Positions 6,559 through 15,333 of a stretch of DNA of 47,695 bases are shown here, one piece after another (the stretch's first letter is position 1; each line of letters begins with the position of its first letter). The stretch comes from Psychrobacter phenylpyruvicus DSM 7000 = NBRC 102152 (GTDB lineage: Bacteria; Pseudomonadota; Gammaproteobacteria; Pseudomonadales; Moraxellaceae). The notes under the pieces were generated by a model, which was given only the letters and a program-made list of their open reading frames with translations, was not told the origin of the DNA and searched no databases. The translations under genes and the position numbers were made by a program. The DNA lies in NCBI RefSeq assembly GCF_000685805.1, contig NZ_JMKP01000023.1, forward strand, positions 1 through 47,695, given 5' to 3'.

Positions 6559-7911
6559 ATGAGTCAGCCCACAACACATACAAACCAAACTTTAAATAGC
6601 GCCGCAGTTGGCAGTAAGCCGGCTCATTTTAATCGGGCTGATCATCAGCGCGTAGTGATTACCGGTATGGGTGCGGTCACTCCTCTCGGCTTAGACGTGG
6701 ACACCACTTGGCAATGCTTAATCCAAGGCAAATCTGGTATTAAGCCGATTACCCACTTTGATGCCTCCACCTACCGTGCGCAATTTGCAGGCACCGTAGA
6801 AGGCTTTGATGCCAGTCAATTTATGGCGGCCAAAGAAGCCCGACGTTATGATGCCTTTATTCATTATGGAGTGGCTGCTGCTAGTATGGCCCTAAAGCAA
6901 GCTGGCTTCATTGAAGAGGTATCGGCTGATCCGGCTCCGGTCCAAAACGTAGACTCGGATCGCTTCGGTGTCATTATCGGAGCAGGTATTGGCGGGCTAC
7001 AAACTTTAGAAGACAATCGAGATGCCTTAGCCAATCAGGGGATACGCCGCGTCTCTCCTTTTTCACTGCCGGGCTCTATTATTAATATGGCCGCTGGTAT
7101 GGTGGCCATTAAACATAATTTACGCGGCCCCAATTTAGCGACCGCAACAGCCTGTACTTCTGCCGCTCATGCTATTGGACTAGCAGCTCGTTTAATCGCT
7201 TATGGTGACTGTGATGTTATGTTGGCCGGGGGCAGCGAAAAAGGCTCTAGCCCTCTGGGTATGGCAGGCTTTGCTGCCATGGGCGCTTTATCTACTCGCA
7301 ATGACGACCCCACTCGTGCCAGCCGCCCATTTGACAAAGACCGTGATGGCTTTGTATTAGGAGACGGCTCGGGAGTATTGGTACTAGAAAGCCTAGCCCA
7401 TGCCAAGGCCCGCGGTGCCACTATCTTAGCGGAGCTAGCAGGCTTTGGTATGAGTGACGATGCGCATCATATTACTGCCCCGCCAACCGACGGTGAAGGC
7501 GCCGCCAGAGCGATGGTTATGGCCATTAAAGATGCGGGGATTAACCCTTGTAAAATTGGCTATATCAACGCGCATGGTACCAGCACTCCAGCCGGAGATG
7601 TGGCTGAATCCAAAGCCATTGAGGGTATATTTGAGGCGTGCAAAGACCGTCTGTTAGTTAGCTCAACTAAATCTATGACTGGACATTTGTTAGGCGCGGC
7701 CGGCGCGATCGAAGCTATTTTTAGTATTCAAGCGTTACTGGATCAGAGAGTACCGCCTACCATCAACCTAGACAATGTCGATGAAGACTGTCATCTAGAT
7801 TATGTGGCCAATGCAGCCCGTTCAGTGACTAATCTTAACTATACGATGTCTAACAGCTTTGGTTTTGGTGGCACCAATGGCTCTTTGATTTTCGCGCGCT
7901 GGGTAGATTAA
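6559..7911 (+). CDS. fabF: 3-oxoacyl-[acyl-carrier-protein] synthase II (KAS II)
   Basis: 450 residues; condenses malonyl-ACP with acyl-ACP in fatty-acid elongation in the cytoplasm. The thiolase fold is clear. The nucleophile is Cys199 (ATACTSAAHA), the two catalytic His are His339 (NAHGTSTPAGD) and His376 (SMTGHLLGAAG), and Lys371 is present. The C-terminus carries the SNSFGFGGTNGS segment. The first 30 residues are an extension with no counterpart in E. coli FabF. The gene is not next to acpP, fabD or fabG, so this is either a dispersed fabF or a second KAS II paralogue. A weak ribosome site (AAGGAATAAGG) precedes the ATG. Confidence 0.88.
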   Translation: MSQPTTHTNQTLNSAAVGSKPAHFNRADHQRVVITGMGAVTPLGLDVDTTWQCLIQGKSGIKPITHFDASTYRAQFAGTVEGFDASQFMAAKEARRYDAFIHYGVAAASMALKQAGFIEEVSADPAPVQNVDSDRFGVIIGAGIGGLQTLEDNRDALANQGIRRVSPFSLPGSIINMAAGMVAIKHNLRGPNLATATACTSAAHAIGLAARLIAYGDCDVMLAGGSEKGSSPLGMAGFAAMGALSTRNDDPTRASRPFDKDRDGFVLGDGSGVLVLESLAHAKARGATILAELAGFGMSDDAHHITAPPTDGEGAARAMVMAIKDAGINPCKIGYINAHGTSTPAGDVAESKAIEGIFEACKDRLLVSSTKSMTGHLLGAAGAIEAIFSIQALLDQRVPPTINLDNVDEDCHLDYVANAARSVTNLNYTMSNSFGFGGTNGSLIFARWVD

Positions 7912-8000
7912 TTGGTCTAATGCGCAAGTTCTACCAAATAAGTTCTATCGCATAATTACTTTTATTTTTTACTATCAAACTCTGCTGGAGACACATTAAT

Positions 8001-8723
8001 ATGGCACAAGTTGCGTTCTCACACCAATTCTCTCATCGCTGGAGCAATGCCCCACAAGCGGTTAAAGACGCCTTGCTACAAGAGTTTGAAGACATTATGC
8101 AACTGCTTGACGCGGACACTGACTTAGAGAGCTTCGAATTTACAGTACCAGATTTGCATGCTCATATTGACGCTATTAATGCCGAGGTGGCTGCTGAAAA
8201 AGAAGCAGCTCGCCTTGAAGCTGAGAAGATAGAGGCGGATCGCTTAGAGGCAGAAAGAGCCGAATTTGAAGCATTAGAGGCGGAGCGCTTATTAAATGAA
8301 GAGCAACATACAGAGCAGCAAGCTCAAGCAGAAGAGACTATAGATCTTGATCAACAAGTGGTGCCAGCAGCAGATACCGATCTGGTAGAGGACAGCATAG
8401 AGGCAGAAGTGGATAATAACAGTGCTATAGATACTGATACCACTGCCGATACTGAAGAGTCTGATACACAGGCCTCTGACACCACAATTGATACCTCAGA
8501 GTCACAGCCTGCGACCGTAGTGGACGAGACTGAAGCAGAAATTTCTGCCTCAGCGTCCTTTGCCTTCGATAATAGCACTCCCAAGGCTGAGCTAGATGCT
8601 GACTTCATTAAAGAGCTAGAAAGTCGTATTGATGATTATCTCAGCGAACAGCTGGCCAATATGTCAGAAGACTTAAAGTCTTGGCTGCGTGAGCAAGTGG
8701 CCAACCGTTTTGATAACAAATAG
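8001..8723 (+). CDS. Acidic, glutamate-rich coiled-coil protein of unknown function
   Basis: 240 residues in three parts. Residues 1-65 are ordered (FSHQFSHRWSNAPQAVKDAL). About 65-105 are a charged Ala/Glu/Arg/Leu helix with repeated AEKEA, EAERL-type units, a likely single coiled coil. About 105-190 are a disordered run of Asp, Thr, Glu and Ser. The last 45 residues are an ordered helix (ELDADFIKELESRIDDYL onward to the end). No signal peptide or membrane segment, so cytoplasmic. The two ordered ends joined by an acidic linker suggest a scaffold or adaptor. I do not recognise a named family. It follows fabF by 89 bases and converges on uvrC. Confidence 0.75.
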   Translation: MAQVAFSHQFSHRWSNAPQAVKDALLQEFEDIMQLLDADTDLESFEFTVPDLHAHIDAINAEVAAEKEAARLEAEKIEADRLEAERAEFEALEAERLLNEEQHTEQQAQAEETIDLDQQVVPAADTDLVEDSIEAEVDNNSAIDTDTTADTEESDTQASDTTIDTSESQPATVVDETEAEISASASFAFDNSTPKAELDADFIKELESRIDDYLSEQLANMSEDLKSWLREQVANRFDNK

Positions 8724-8763
8724 CTTTTTAATTAAATAAGTAGCTTTTAATTAGATAAGTAGC
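8721..8763 (+). repeat. Imperfect tandem repeat (about 20 bases, two copies)
   Basis: The unit TAGCTTTTTAATTAAATAAG is followed directly by TAGCTTTTAATTAGATAAG and the start of a third TAGC. It lies in the gap between two convergent genes and is probably replication slippage. Confidence 0.5.
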
Positions 8764-8843
8764 ATCTGATAACACAAATAGCCCTTAATACTCAGTATGC
8801 CCAATTAGCATCTAGCTATTAAATAGCATCAAGCTGTTACAGG

Positions 8844-10688
8844 CTATTCATGCAGTACTTTATAAATGGTATTGGCCAAGACTTTACCGATACCATTTAC
8901 TCCCTCCAGCTCTTGCTGCGATGCCCCTAGCAGCTGCTGTAAGCCTCCGAAGTGATTTAACAAGTCACGACGACGCTTCTCACCGAGTCCAGGAATGGCT
9001 TCTAATACCGAAGAAGAACGACGTCTATCCCGCTTTTTGCGGTGTGCAGTAATGGCAAAACGGTGCGCCTCATCACGAATATTCATAATTAAATGCAGCG
9101 CTTTTGAGTCCATAGGCAAGTCTAACGGCTCATGATCAATGAAGTGTAGCACTTCAAGACCTGCTTTACGCCCCTCGCCCTTGGCTACCCCAATCAGCAA
9201 CGTATCGTTTAGGATACCCAGCTCAGTTAGCACATTTTTGGCCATATTCAGCTGACCTTTACCGCCATCAATCAATAGAATGTCGGGCAAAGGATGCTTC
9301 TTATAACGACGGGTCAAAGCCTGAGCCATGGCCGCATAATCATCGCCGTCTTGTACCCCATGAATGGCGTATTGGCGATAATCCCGCTTACGTGCTCCGC
9401 CTTGATCAAATACTACGCAGCTGGCGATAGTCGCCTCACCCATGGTATGCGAAATATCAAAGCACTCAATTCTATCGATATTGGCTTGGGTGACCGGCTG
9501 TAGCACTTCTTTTAGCGCCCCAAAGCGCGCGTGTAGCTCTAGGTAGTCGCCAAGTTTGGTTTTCAAGGCATTATTGGCGTTCAATTTCGCCAACTCTAGC
9601 CACTCTGCTCGGTGCTCACGCACATTGGTCTTAATCAGTGTCTTACTCTCAAAATGAGTACTTAATGCTTCTTGTAGCGCCTGCTGATCAGGTAGCTCGT
9701 GACTGATGATAATCTCTGGTGGCAAGTCATCGGTCACTTGGAAATAAAATGAGGTAATAAACGCCGATAAATTATTGCTAATAGGCTCACTGCTATCAAC
9801 ATCAGGGAAGTAGTTTTTACCACCCAATACCCGCCCACCACTCACCGTCAGCACGTTAACGCAGGTCATTCCCGCTTGACTGGCAATTGAGATAACATCC
9901 GCCTCACCTTTCACAGTATAGACCGCTTGCCGTGACTGCACCTCACGCAGCATAGATAATTGATCGCGGTAGAAAGCGGCTTTTTCAAACTCTAGCTCTT
10001 CAGCAGCCGCTTCCATTTTGTCAATTAAAGCAGAATGGATATCACTAGAGTCGCCTTTTAAAAAGCGAATGGTGTTTTGTACATCCTCGGCATACTCTTC
10101 AGGCGATACCAAACCCACACAGGGCGCTCGACAACGCTTGATCTGATACTCCAGACAAGGACGCTTGCGCTGGCGAAAGAAGGTATTGGTACACTGGCGC
10201 ATCTGAAACATCTTTTGCATTAAGGTTAAGGTTTCTTTGGCCGCATGTGCTGAAGGAAAGGGGCCAAAGAACTTACCTTTTTGATGCTTAGCTTTACCGC
10301 GTCCATACGCCAACCTAGGATAAGGCTGATCGGCTGAGATGAAGACATACAAATACGACTTATCATCACGTAGCAGAACGTTATAAGGCGGGCGGTGCTC
10401 TTTAATGAGGTTTTGTTCTAGCAGTAAGGCTTCGGTCTCACTGCGGGTAATAATGGTTTCGATATCATGGATGCGTGAGACTAGCGCCCGAGTTTTGGGG
10501 TGATCAATGGTTTTGGCAAAATAGCTATTGACTCGATTTTTTAGCGATTTTGCTTTACCCACATATAAGATATCGCCATTTTTACCCAGCATCTTATACA
10601 CGCCTGGCAGATTGGGCATGCGCTTAATAAGGTGCTTGAGACGAACTTGTTTATCATCTTCAGCTATCGTTGTCGACTTATTCACCAT
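8844..10688 (-). CDS. uvrC: UvrABC excinuclease subunit C
   Basis: 614 residues, close to the family norm. UvrC makes both incisions around a DNA lesion after UvrA/UvrB recognition. The N-terminal GIY-YIG nuclease is seen at about 25-110 (LPGVYKML, then [16 protein letters not shown]). A Cys-rich segment lies at about 160-190 ([17 protein letters not shown]), and a UVR motif that contacts UvrB at about 210-245. The RNase-H-like 5' nuclease follows with [13 protein letters not shown] and [13 protein letters not shown]. The C-terminal end carries two helix-hairpin-helix units ([13 protein letters not shown] and [12 protein letters not shown]). It is monocistronic and converges with the acidic protein gene. 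Confidence 0.97.
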   Translation of the reverse strand: MVNKSTTIAEDDKQVRLKHLIKRMPNLPGVYKMLGKNGDILYVGKAKSLKNRVNSYFAKTIDHPKTRALVSRIHDIETIITRSETEALLLEQNLIKEHRPPYNVLLRDDKSYLYVFISADQPYPRLAYGRGKAKHQKGKFFGPFPSAHAAKETLTLMQKMFQMRQCTNTFFRQRKRPCLEYQIKRCRAPCVGLVSPEEYAEDVQNTIRFLKGDSSDIHSALIDKMEAAAEELEFEKAAFYRDQLSMLREVQSRQAVYTVKGEADVISIASQAGMTCVNVLTVSGGRVLGGKNYFPDVDSSEPISNNLSAFITSFYFQVTDDLPPEIIISHELPDQQALQEALSTHFESKTLIKTNVREHRAEWLELAKLNANNALKTKLGDYLELHARFGALKEVLQPVTQANIDRIECFDISHTMGEATIASCVVFDQGGARKRDYRQYAIHGVQDGDDYAAMAQALTRRYKKHPLPDILLIDGGKGQLNMAKNVLTELGILNDTLLIGVAKGEGRKAGLEVLHFIDHEPLDLPMDSKALHLIMNIRDEAHRFAITAHRKKRDRRRSSSVLEAIPGLGEKRRRDLLNHFGGLQQLLGASQQELEGVNGIGKVLANTIYKVLHE

Positions 10689-10892
10689 AACTCACAAAAC
10701 CAAAAATTATTAAATATACCCCTATTTATGGGGCTTTGAGACCCTTATTGCAAGCATAGTGCTGGTTGAGTCACTTTCCTCGCCCTATATTTTTATAACA
10801 TTCTCCGGCTATCTATATCCACTGCTGTTTAAATCATTAATTTCAAAAAAAGACACTTATTGTATAGGCTAGTTAAGATTGTGAATATTACT

Positions 10893-10923
10893 CATAAAAA
10901 AAGCCGGCTCTAAGCCGACTTTT
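10893..10923 (-). terminator. Terminator after the DUF3360-like gene
   Basis: On the minus strand AAAGTCGGCT pairs with AGCCGGCTTT (one G-U pair) across a 3-base loop and leads into a run of seven Ts. Confidence 0.75.
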
Positions 10924-10974
10924 CTACTGATAGCTCAAATCTCACTTAATAGCTATCTTATCTGACAACAGAGA

Positions 10975-12486
10975 TTAGTGTCTAAAACTTGACATAAGGG
11001 CAGGAATACCTGGCAACATACCAACCATAGCCATTACTACGGTTAGTAGCACAAACATACCGGCCGGGATAATCCAGCGACTCATTTTACTTAGACCCGC
11101 ACTACGCTCTTTTGAGCCAATCAGACCCATGTTGTCTAATAACATAGTCAGTGACCAACCAAAAGCTGGATTCACAAGCGCTGAAGCGAATACCACGATG
11201 GCCGCTGACTGTGTGGTTTTACCTTCACGAGTCATCTCCATGCCTGCTTCAAGTAGAGGAATAAACACCCCCACAATGAGCGCCACACACATCACAGGCT
11301 CCCAAATGGCCAAATCCATAGGATAGCCCCAGACAGCTGCAATTATACACAGTAGTGCAGTTAAGATAGCACCAGCAGGGATAGGACGCTTAGCAATAGC
11401 CGCTGGAACAATATAAGTTCCCCATGACGAGGTGAAGTTTGCGCCGCCCAGTACAGAGCCCACAACCTGGCGAATTGAAGCACTGGTCATGGTATCGTCA
11501 ATATCCATAATTACCTTCTCAGTGCGCTTTGGGTAACTGATTTTTTGGAAAACTTGATGCCCTAAGAAGTCTGGTGACCACATAGCCACAGCCAATACCG
11601 CAAAGGGTAACACCACCATAAAGCTTTCTAAGTTTGGCAGACCCAGCATCCAACCAGTGTTCTCACCCCACCAATACATAGGGCTCATGTGTGGCATACC
11701 TGGCGCTGTTTCAAACGCAAAAGGTGCGCCTAGCAAGTAGGCTGTTGCCCCGCCTAAGAAGCAGCTCAATGGCACTGCTAACCAGCGCTTATTGTAGTTC
11801 TCTAAAATGGCGTATAACACAATAGTACCCAAGATCACAATAAAAGCGATGTGTGGCATATTGATGTCTTGCGACCAGTTAAGCAGCTTGGTCACCTGTG
11901 AGGTGGTCCCAATAAAGCCCAGATAGAGCAGCAGACCGCCACAGACCCCTTTACTGGTCAACTCTGCCAGCAAGCTCCCCCCTTTACTAATGGCCAATAA
12001 CATTCCAAATAGACCAATTAATAAACCAAAGGCCATAGGGTGGCCACCGGCCATAACCACAATAGGAATCAGCGGAATTAATGGGCCGTGGGTACCGGCT
12101 AAGTTAGCAGTAGGAAGTAGAAAACCGGAGAATAAAATAACGAAGAATGAGACGATCAATAGCTCATAACGCACGTTTTCTAGAATAAAGGCATCGCCTA
12201 AATTTAAGGCACCAGCAAAAGTTGCTGCAATAGCACCTACCATAACCACTTTACCAATAGTTGCAGCTAAAGCTGGAATGGCATCTTCATATTCAAAACG
12301 ATAATCGCGGAATGGGAGGTTGGGTCGCCAGCGCTTAGGCTGCATGATTTGTAGTTCATGATTCAGGTAAGCATCACGATTAGCAAAACTAGAGCTGGGT
12401 TTATGCAGCTGCTCATAGCTTCCTGATACAGCAACATTTTCCTCTAGAGGGGCCCCGCCAGAATTAGGCAATGAGTCATTACTCAT
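10975..12486 (-). CDS. Multi-pass membrane transporter-like protein (DUF3360-like)
   Basis: 503 residues. After an 80-residue hydrophilic N-terminus (Ser/Pro-rich, then RWRPNLPFRDYRFEYEDA) come about 12-13 hydrophobic segments to the C-terminus. Motifs include FSGFLLPTANLAGTHGPLIP, VVMAGGHPMAFGLLIGLFG, WSPDFLGHQVFQ and VLGGANFTSSWGTY. Length, the hydrophilic leader and the NLAGTHGPLIP segment fit DUF3360, membrane proteins resembling the NCS2/SulP transporter fold with no established substrate. The family name is from memory. It is a single gene with its own promoter and a palindromic operator (12549-12590) and a terminator at 10893. Substrate unknown; a small anion or nucleobase would fit the fold. 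Confidence 0.75.
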   Translation of the reverse strand: MSNDSLPNSGGAPLEENVAVSGSYEQLHKPSSSFANRDAYLNHELQIMQPKRWRPNLPFRDYRFEYEDAIPALAATIGKVVMVGAIAATFAGALNLGDAFILENVRYELLIVSFFVILFSGFLLPTANLAGTHGPLIPLIPIVVMAGGHPMAFGLLIGLFGMLLAISKGGSLLAELTSKGVCGGLLLYLGFIGTTSQVTKLLNWSQDINMPHIAFIVILGTIVLYAILENYNKRWLAVPLSCFLGGATAYLLGAPFAFETAPGMPHMSPMYWWGENTGWMLGLPNLESFMVVLPFAVLAVAMWSPDFLGHQVFQKISYPKRTEKVIMDIDDTMTSASIRQVVGSVLGGANFTSSWGTYIVPAAIAKRPIPAGAILTALLCIIAAVWGYPMDLAIWEPVMCVALIVGVFIPLLEAGMEMTREGKTTQSAAIVVFASALVNPAFGWSLTMLLDNMGLIGSKERSAGLSKMSRWIIPAGMFVLLTVVMAMVGMLPGIPALMSSFRH

Positions 12487-12548
12487 AGTATCTCCTTATA
12501 CAATAAATTCTTCCTTGACGACAGGATTGTTTAATAAAACAACATGAT

Positions 12549-12590
12549 TTACAACGGTTGTAATATATATAACTGAGTATTGTAGTCTAA
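12549..12590 (-). promoter_or_regulatory. Promoter with overlapping perfect palindromic operator for the DUF3360-like gene
   Basis: On the minus strand the -35 is TTAGAC (12585-12590), the spacer 17 bases and the -10 TATATT (12562-12567). A perfect 7+1+7 palindrome, TTACAACNGTTGTAA, occupies 12549-12563, sharing two bases with the -10 and covering the expected start site. That is the layout of a repressor site. Confidence 0.6.
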
Positions 12591-12663
12591 CTGGAGAAAT
12601 AATACGAGCATATTTTACGGCTAACCCTCTGATTTATTTCAATATAGTTTATTATAGGAATTG

Positions 12664-12697
12664 AAAAACCCTCAATCTTTTCAGACTGAGGGTTTTT
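12664..12697 (-). terminator. Terminator of the rpsP-rimM-trmD-rplS operon
   Basis: An 11-base stem (AAAAACCCTCA with TGAGGGTTTTT) around a 12-base loop lies about 75 bases past rplS. Confidence 0.85.
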
Positions 12698-12770
12698 CCT
12701 GATAACGGTTAGATTACCAGCTCTTTTTGGTATACAACTAATTAATGCTTAACCTAGTATTAGGATTAGC

Positions 12771-13196
12771 TTAGATGCCTGGTGCAGTTTCAACTGCTTC
12801 TGGAACGCCTGCGTCAGTTTTGCTCTGAACACCTTCACGGCGTAAAGATAACTTTTCGCGAATACGTGCAGATTTACCAGAACGCTCACGTAAGTAGTAT
12901 AGTTTCGCACGACGTACAGCACCACGACGTTTCACTTCGATGCTATGAATAATTGGTGAATGTAATTGGAAAGCACGCTCAACACCGATACCGCTTGAGA
13001 TTTTACGAACGGTAAATGCAGAGTTAATACCACGGTTACGCTTAGCGATTACCACGCCTTCAAAAGCCTGTAAACGCTCACGCTCACCTTCACGTACTTT
13101 TACTTGAACTACTACAGTATCACCAGCAGAGAAGTTAGGACGCTCAAGTAGTTGTGAATTTTCAACTGCTTGTACTAATGGATGTACATTACTCAT
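12771..13196 (-). CDS. rplS: Ribosomal protein bL19
   Basis: 141 residues from the ATG at 13196, which has GAGGAG at 7 bases and gives the usual start [16 protein letters not shown]. The open frame extends 9 codons upstream, but that start lacks a ribosome site. The core [39 protein letters not shown] and the basic end [20 protein letters not shown] are standard L19, which sits at the 30S-50S interface. After the core is a non-conserved tail of about 20 residues ([20 protein letters not shown]) that longer family members carry variably. Last gene of the operon, 261 bases after trmD. Confidence 0.97.
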   Translation of the reverse strand: MSNVHPLVQAVENSQLLERPNFSAGDTVVVQVKVREGERERLQAFEGVVIAKRNRGINSAFTVRKISSGIGVERAFQLHSPIIHSIEVKRRGAVRRAKLYYLRERSGKSARIREKLSLRREGVQSKTDAGVPEAVETAPGI

Positions 13197-13457
13197 GAGA
13201 TTGCTCCTCACATGGGACGGCATAGGCTATAAGTCGCATACCACCCGTTTATAATAATTACCCCTTGACTCAATAAAGAGCCTACAGGAGAAACAGGAAT
13301 AAGAAATCGGTTTTGACTGCTATCGATATTGAACCAATAGCACTAATGCTCTTAAGGTGACTAGGGTCACTGCAATAAAGATCATTAGTTTGAATCTGTA
13401 TATAAATAAAATAATAAAGTTAACGCTAAATAAAGCACTGTCAGGTCTATCCCCTGT

Positions 13458-14219
13458 CTACTTTATTTCTTCTTTAACTTTTTTGAGCAAGCGGGCCTGC
13501 TCTGCGTTTGGGGTAAATTGCTGCCACAAGTCAGGGCGTCTTTGCTTGGTACGCTTAACTTGTTGTACAAATCGCCACTTTGCGATATTGGCATGGTGAC
13601 CAGAAAGTAGCACTTCTGGCACAGTCAAACCTTCAAATTCATGAGGCTTGGTGTAGTGTGGACAATCTAGCAATCCTTCAACAAAGGAGTCTTGCTCAGC
13701 GGACTTTGCATCTCCCATCACATCGGGTAATCTGCGAATCACACTGTCCATCAATACCATCGCCGGTAGCTCACCACCAGTCAATACAAAGTCTCCTATT
13801 GAGATCTCCATATCAACGTAACGCTGCAATAGTCGCTCATCAATGCCTTCATAACGACCACATAGCAAAATCATTGCATCATATTGACGTAATGCCATCA
13901 CCGTTTTTTCATTTAATTGATCCCCTTGCGGCGACAAATAAATAACTGGGCAATGGTCTGCATCTGTGGCACAGCCATGTTGGCTGGCTTGCGACTTGGC
14001 ATAGTCAATGGCTTTGGCCAAAGGTTCTGCCATCATCACCATACCGGGACCGCCACCAAAGGGACGCTCATCTATACGGCGATAATTATCTGTCGTAAAA
14101 TCTCGAGGATTTATGCACTCGATAGTAACTTGCTTATTTTGGACGGCTCTACCAGTAATGCCAAACTCGCTAACAGCGGTAAACATTTCAGGCAGAATGG
14201 TGATGACTGCAAAATACAT
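13458..14219 (-). CDS. trmD: tRNA (guanine37-N1)-methyltransferase
   Basis: 253 residues from the ATG at 14219, preceded by GGAGGTG at good spacing; a start 8 codons upstream is less likely. TrmD methylates G37 of tRNAs reading CNN codons with S-adenosylmethionine and prevents frameshifting. The trefoil-knot SPOUT core is visible as [37 protein letters not shown] and [17 protein letters not shown]. The C-terminal tRNA-binding helices end the protein. It sits between rimM and rplS, as in E. coli. Confidence 0.97.
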   Translation of the reverse strand: MYFAVITILPEMFTAVSEFGITGRAVQNKQVTIECINPRDFTTDNYRRIDERPFGGGPGMVMMAEPLAKAIDYAKSQASQHGCATDADHCPVIYLSPQGDQLNEKTVMALRQYDAMILLCGRYEGIDERLLQRYVDMEISIGDFVLTGGELPAMVLMDSVIRRLPDVMGDAKSAEQDSFVEGLLDCPHYTKPHEFEGLTVPEVLLSGHHANIAKWRFVQQVKRTKQRRPDLWQQFTPNAEQARLLKKVKEEIK

Positions 14220-14329
14220 TAGGTCACCTCCAAATAACGCCAAAATAGTGACAGTTGATTAAAAATAAAAAACGTTAATTTCAATCACAAATCTAAAAGC
14301 TTAAGTTGTCTCAAGCTTAAGGTCGGTAA

Positions 14330-14860
14330 TTAAAAATCACGCTCCCAATCTACAATCATCTGCCCAGCAGCCAAATCGACCACATCGACAGTTTGCTTGT
14401 GCCAAGGAATCATGCGTGGCTCATCATCAATACTGTCTTTACTAGGCACTACCTTCATGATCGGGTGTGCACCGGTTTCAAACAGCTCTTTGATAGTGCC
14501 AAGACATTCCTGTTGCTTATTAATAACACTTAAGCCAACCAAATCAGACCAGTAGTACTCGTCTTCTTCGGTCTCAGGTAAGCTGTCTTTGTCAATCCAA
14601 ATACTAACGCCATTCATGGTTTCAGCAACATTGCGATCAGGCACTTGCTCAAATTGAGCCACAATACCAGACCCCTGCTTACGCCAGTCTGTAACGGTCA
14701 GTGGTTTAAACCCTGTCGCCGTCTTCATCCACCAAGGCGAGTAACTAAAGATAGCTTCTCGTTCCTCAGTTTCACTAAAAACCCACAACCAGCCTTTAAT
14801 GCCGTATGGCTTTTTTAGCTGTCCTATTTTCATAAGACTCTCAGCGTTTGGTGTTGTCAT
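14330..14860 (-). CDS. rimM: 16S rRNA processing protein RimM
   Basis: 176 residues. RimM helps mature the 30S head and binds uS19. The N-terminal barrel shows KIGQLKKPYGIKGWLWVFS and the C-terminal PRC barrel runs from about residue 100 (YYWSDLVGLSV) to the end, with MIPWHKQTVDVVDL. The ATG at 14860 gives an N-terminus like those of Acinetobacter RimM. A second ATG at 14833 with GAGAG upstream is possible. It lies 90 bases after rpsP and 110 before trmD. Confidence 0.95.
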   Translation of the reverse strand: MTTPNAESLMKIGQLKKPYGIKGWLWVFSETEEREAIFSYSPWWMKTATGFKPLTVTDWRKQGSGIVAQFEQVPDRNVAETMNGVSIWIDKDSLPETEEDEYYWSDLVGLSVINKQQECLGTIKELFETGAHPIMKVVPSKDSIDDEPRMIPWHKQTVDVVDLAAGQMIVDWERDF

Positions 14861-14949
14861 AAGACTTGCTCAGCCACAATTAATAAAAAAACAATTACTC
14901 AAAACTGCAGTGCAATGAGATACTATCCCATTGCAAAACATATTATGTC

Positions 14950-15213
14950 TTAAGCAGTTTCTTCTTCAGTTGCAGGCTTATAACCTTTAGCTAATGCTTT
15001 AACGCGCTCTGAAGGCTGTGCACCTTTTTCGATCCAGGCATTATAAGCATCCATATCTAGACGAAGCTCAGTTTCTTGACCTTTCGCTAGTGGGTTATAA
15101 AAACCTAGATTTTCGATGTAACGGCCATCGCGTGAACGACGCTGATCTGCTACAACAACTTGATAGAATGGGCGTTTTTTGGCACCGCCCCGTGCTAAAC
15201 GAATAACAACCAT
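14950..15213 (-). CDS. rpsP: Ribosomal protein bS16
   Basis: 87 residues with the standard start [20 protein letters not shown] and the [20 protein letters not shown] segment. bS16 is an early 30S assembly protein. First gene of the operon; its promoter lies 40-70 bases upstream. The C-terminus [11 protein letters not shown] is the usual variable tail. Confidence 0.98.
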   Translation of the reverse strand: MVVIRLARGGAKKRPFYQVVVADQRRSRDGRYIENLGFYNPLAKGQETELRLDMDAYNAWIEKGAQPSERVKALAKGYKPATEEETA

Positions 15214-15252
15214 TTGAGTTCTCTCTTCCGTAGGTATACCAAAAAGGGCATA

Positions 15253-15281
15253 ATTATATCAGAATACTAATGACTTGGAAA
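15253..15281 (-). promoter_or_regulatory. Promoter of the rpsP operon
   Basis: On the minus strand a perfect -10 (TATAAT) is spaced 17 bases from a weak -35 (TTTCCA). It lies in the 120-base gap shared with the divergent envZ-like gene. Confidence 0.55.
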
Positions 15282-15333
15282 CCTTTTACTTAATTAAAAC
15301 TGTAATTCTCATTATACTATAAGCGATATCCCA

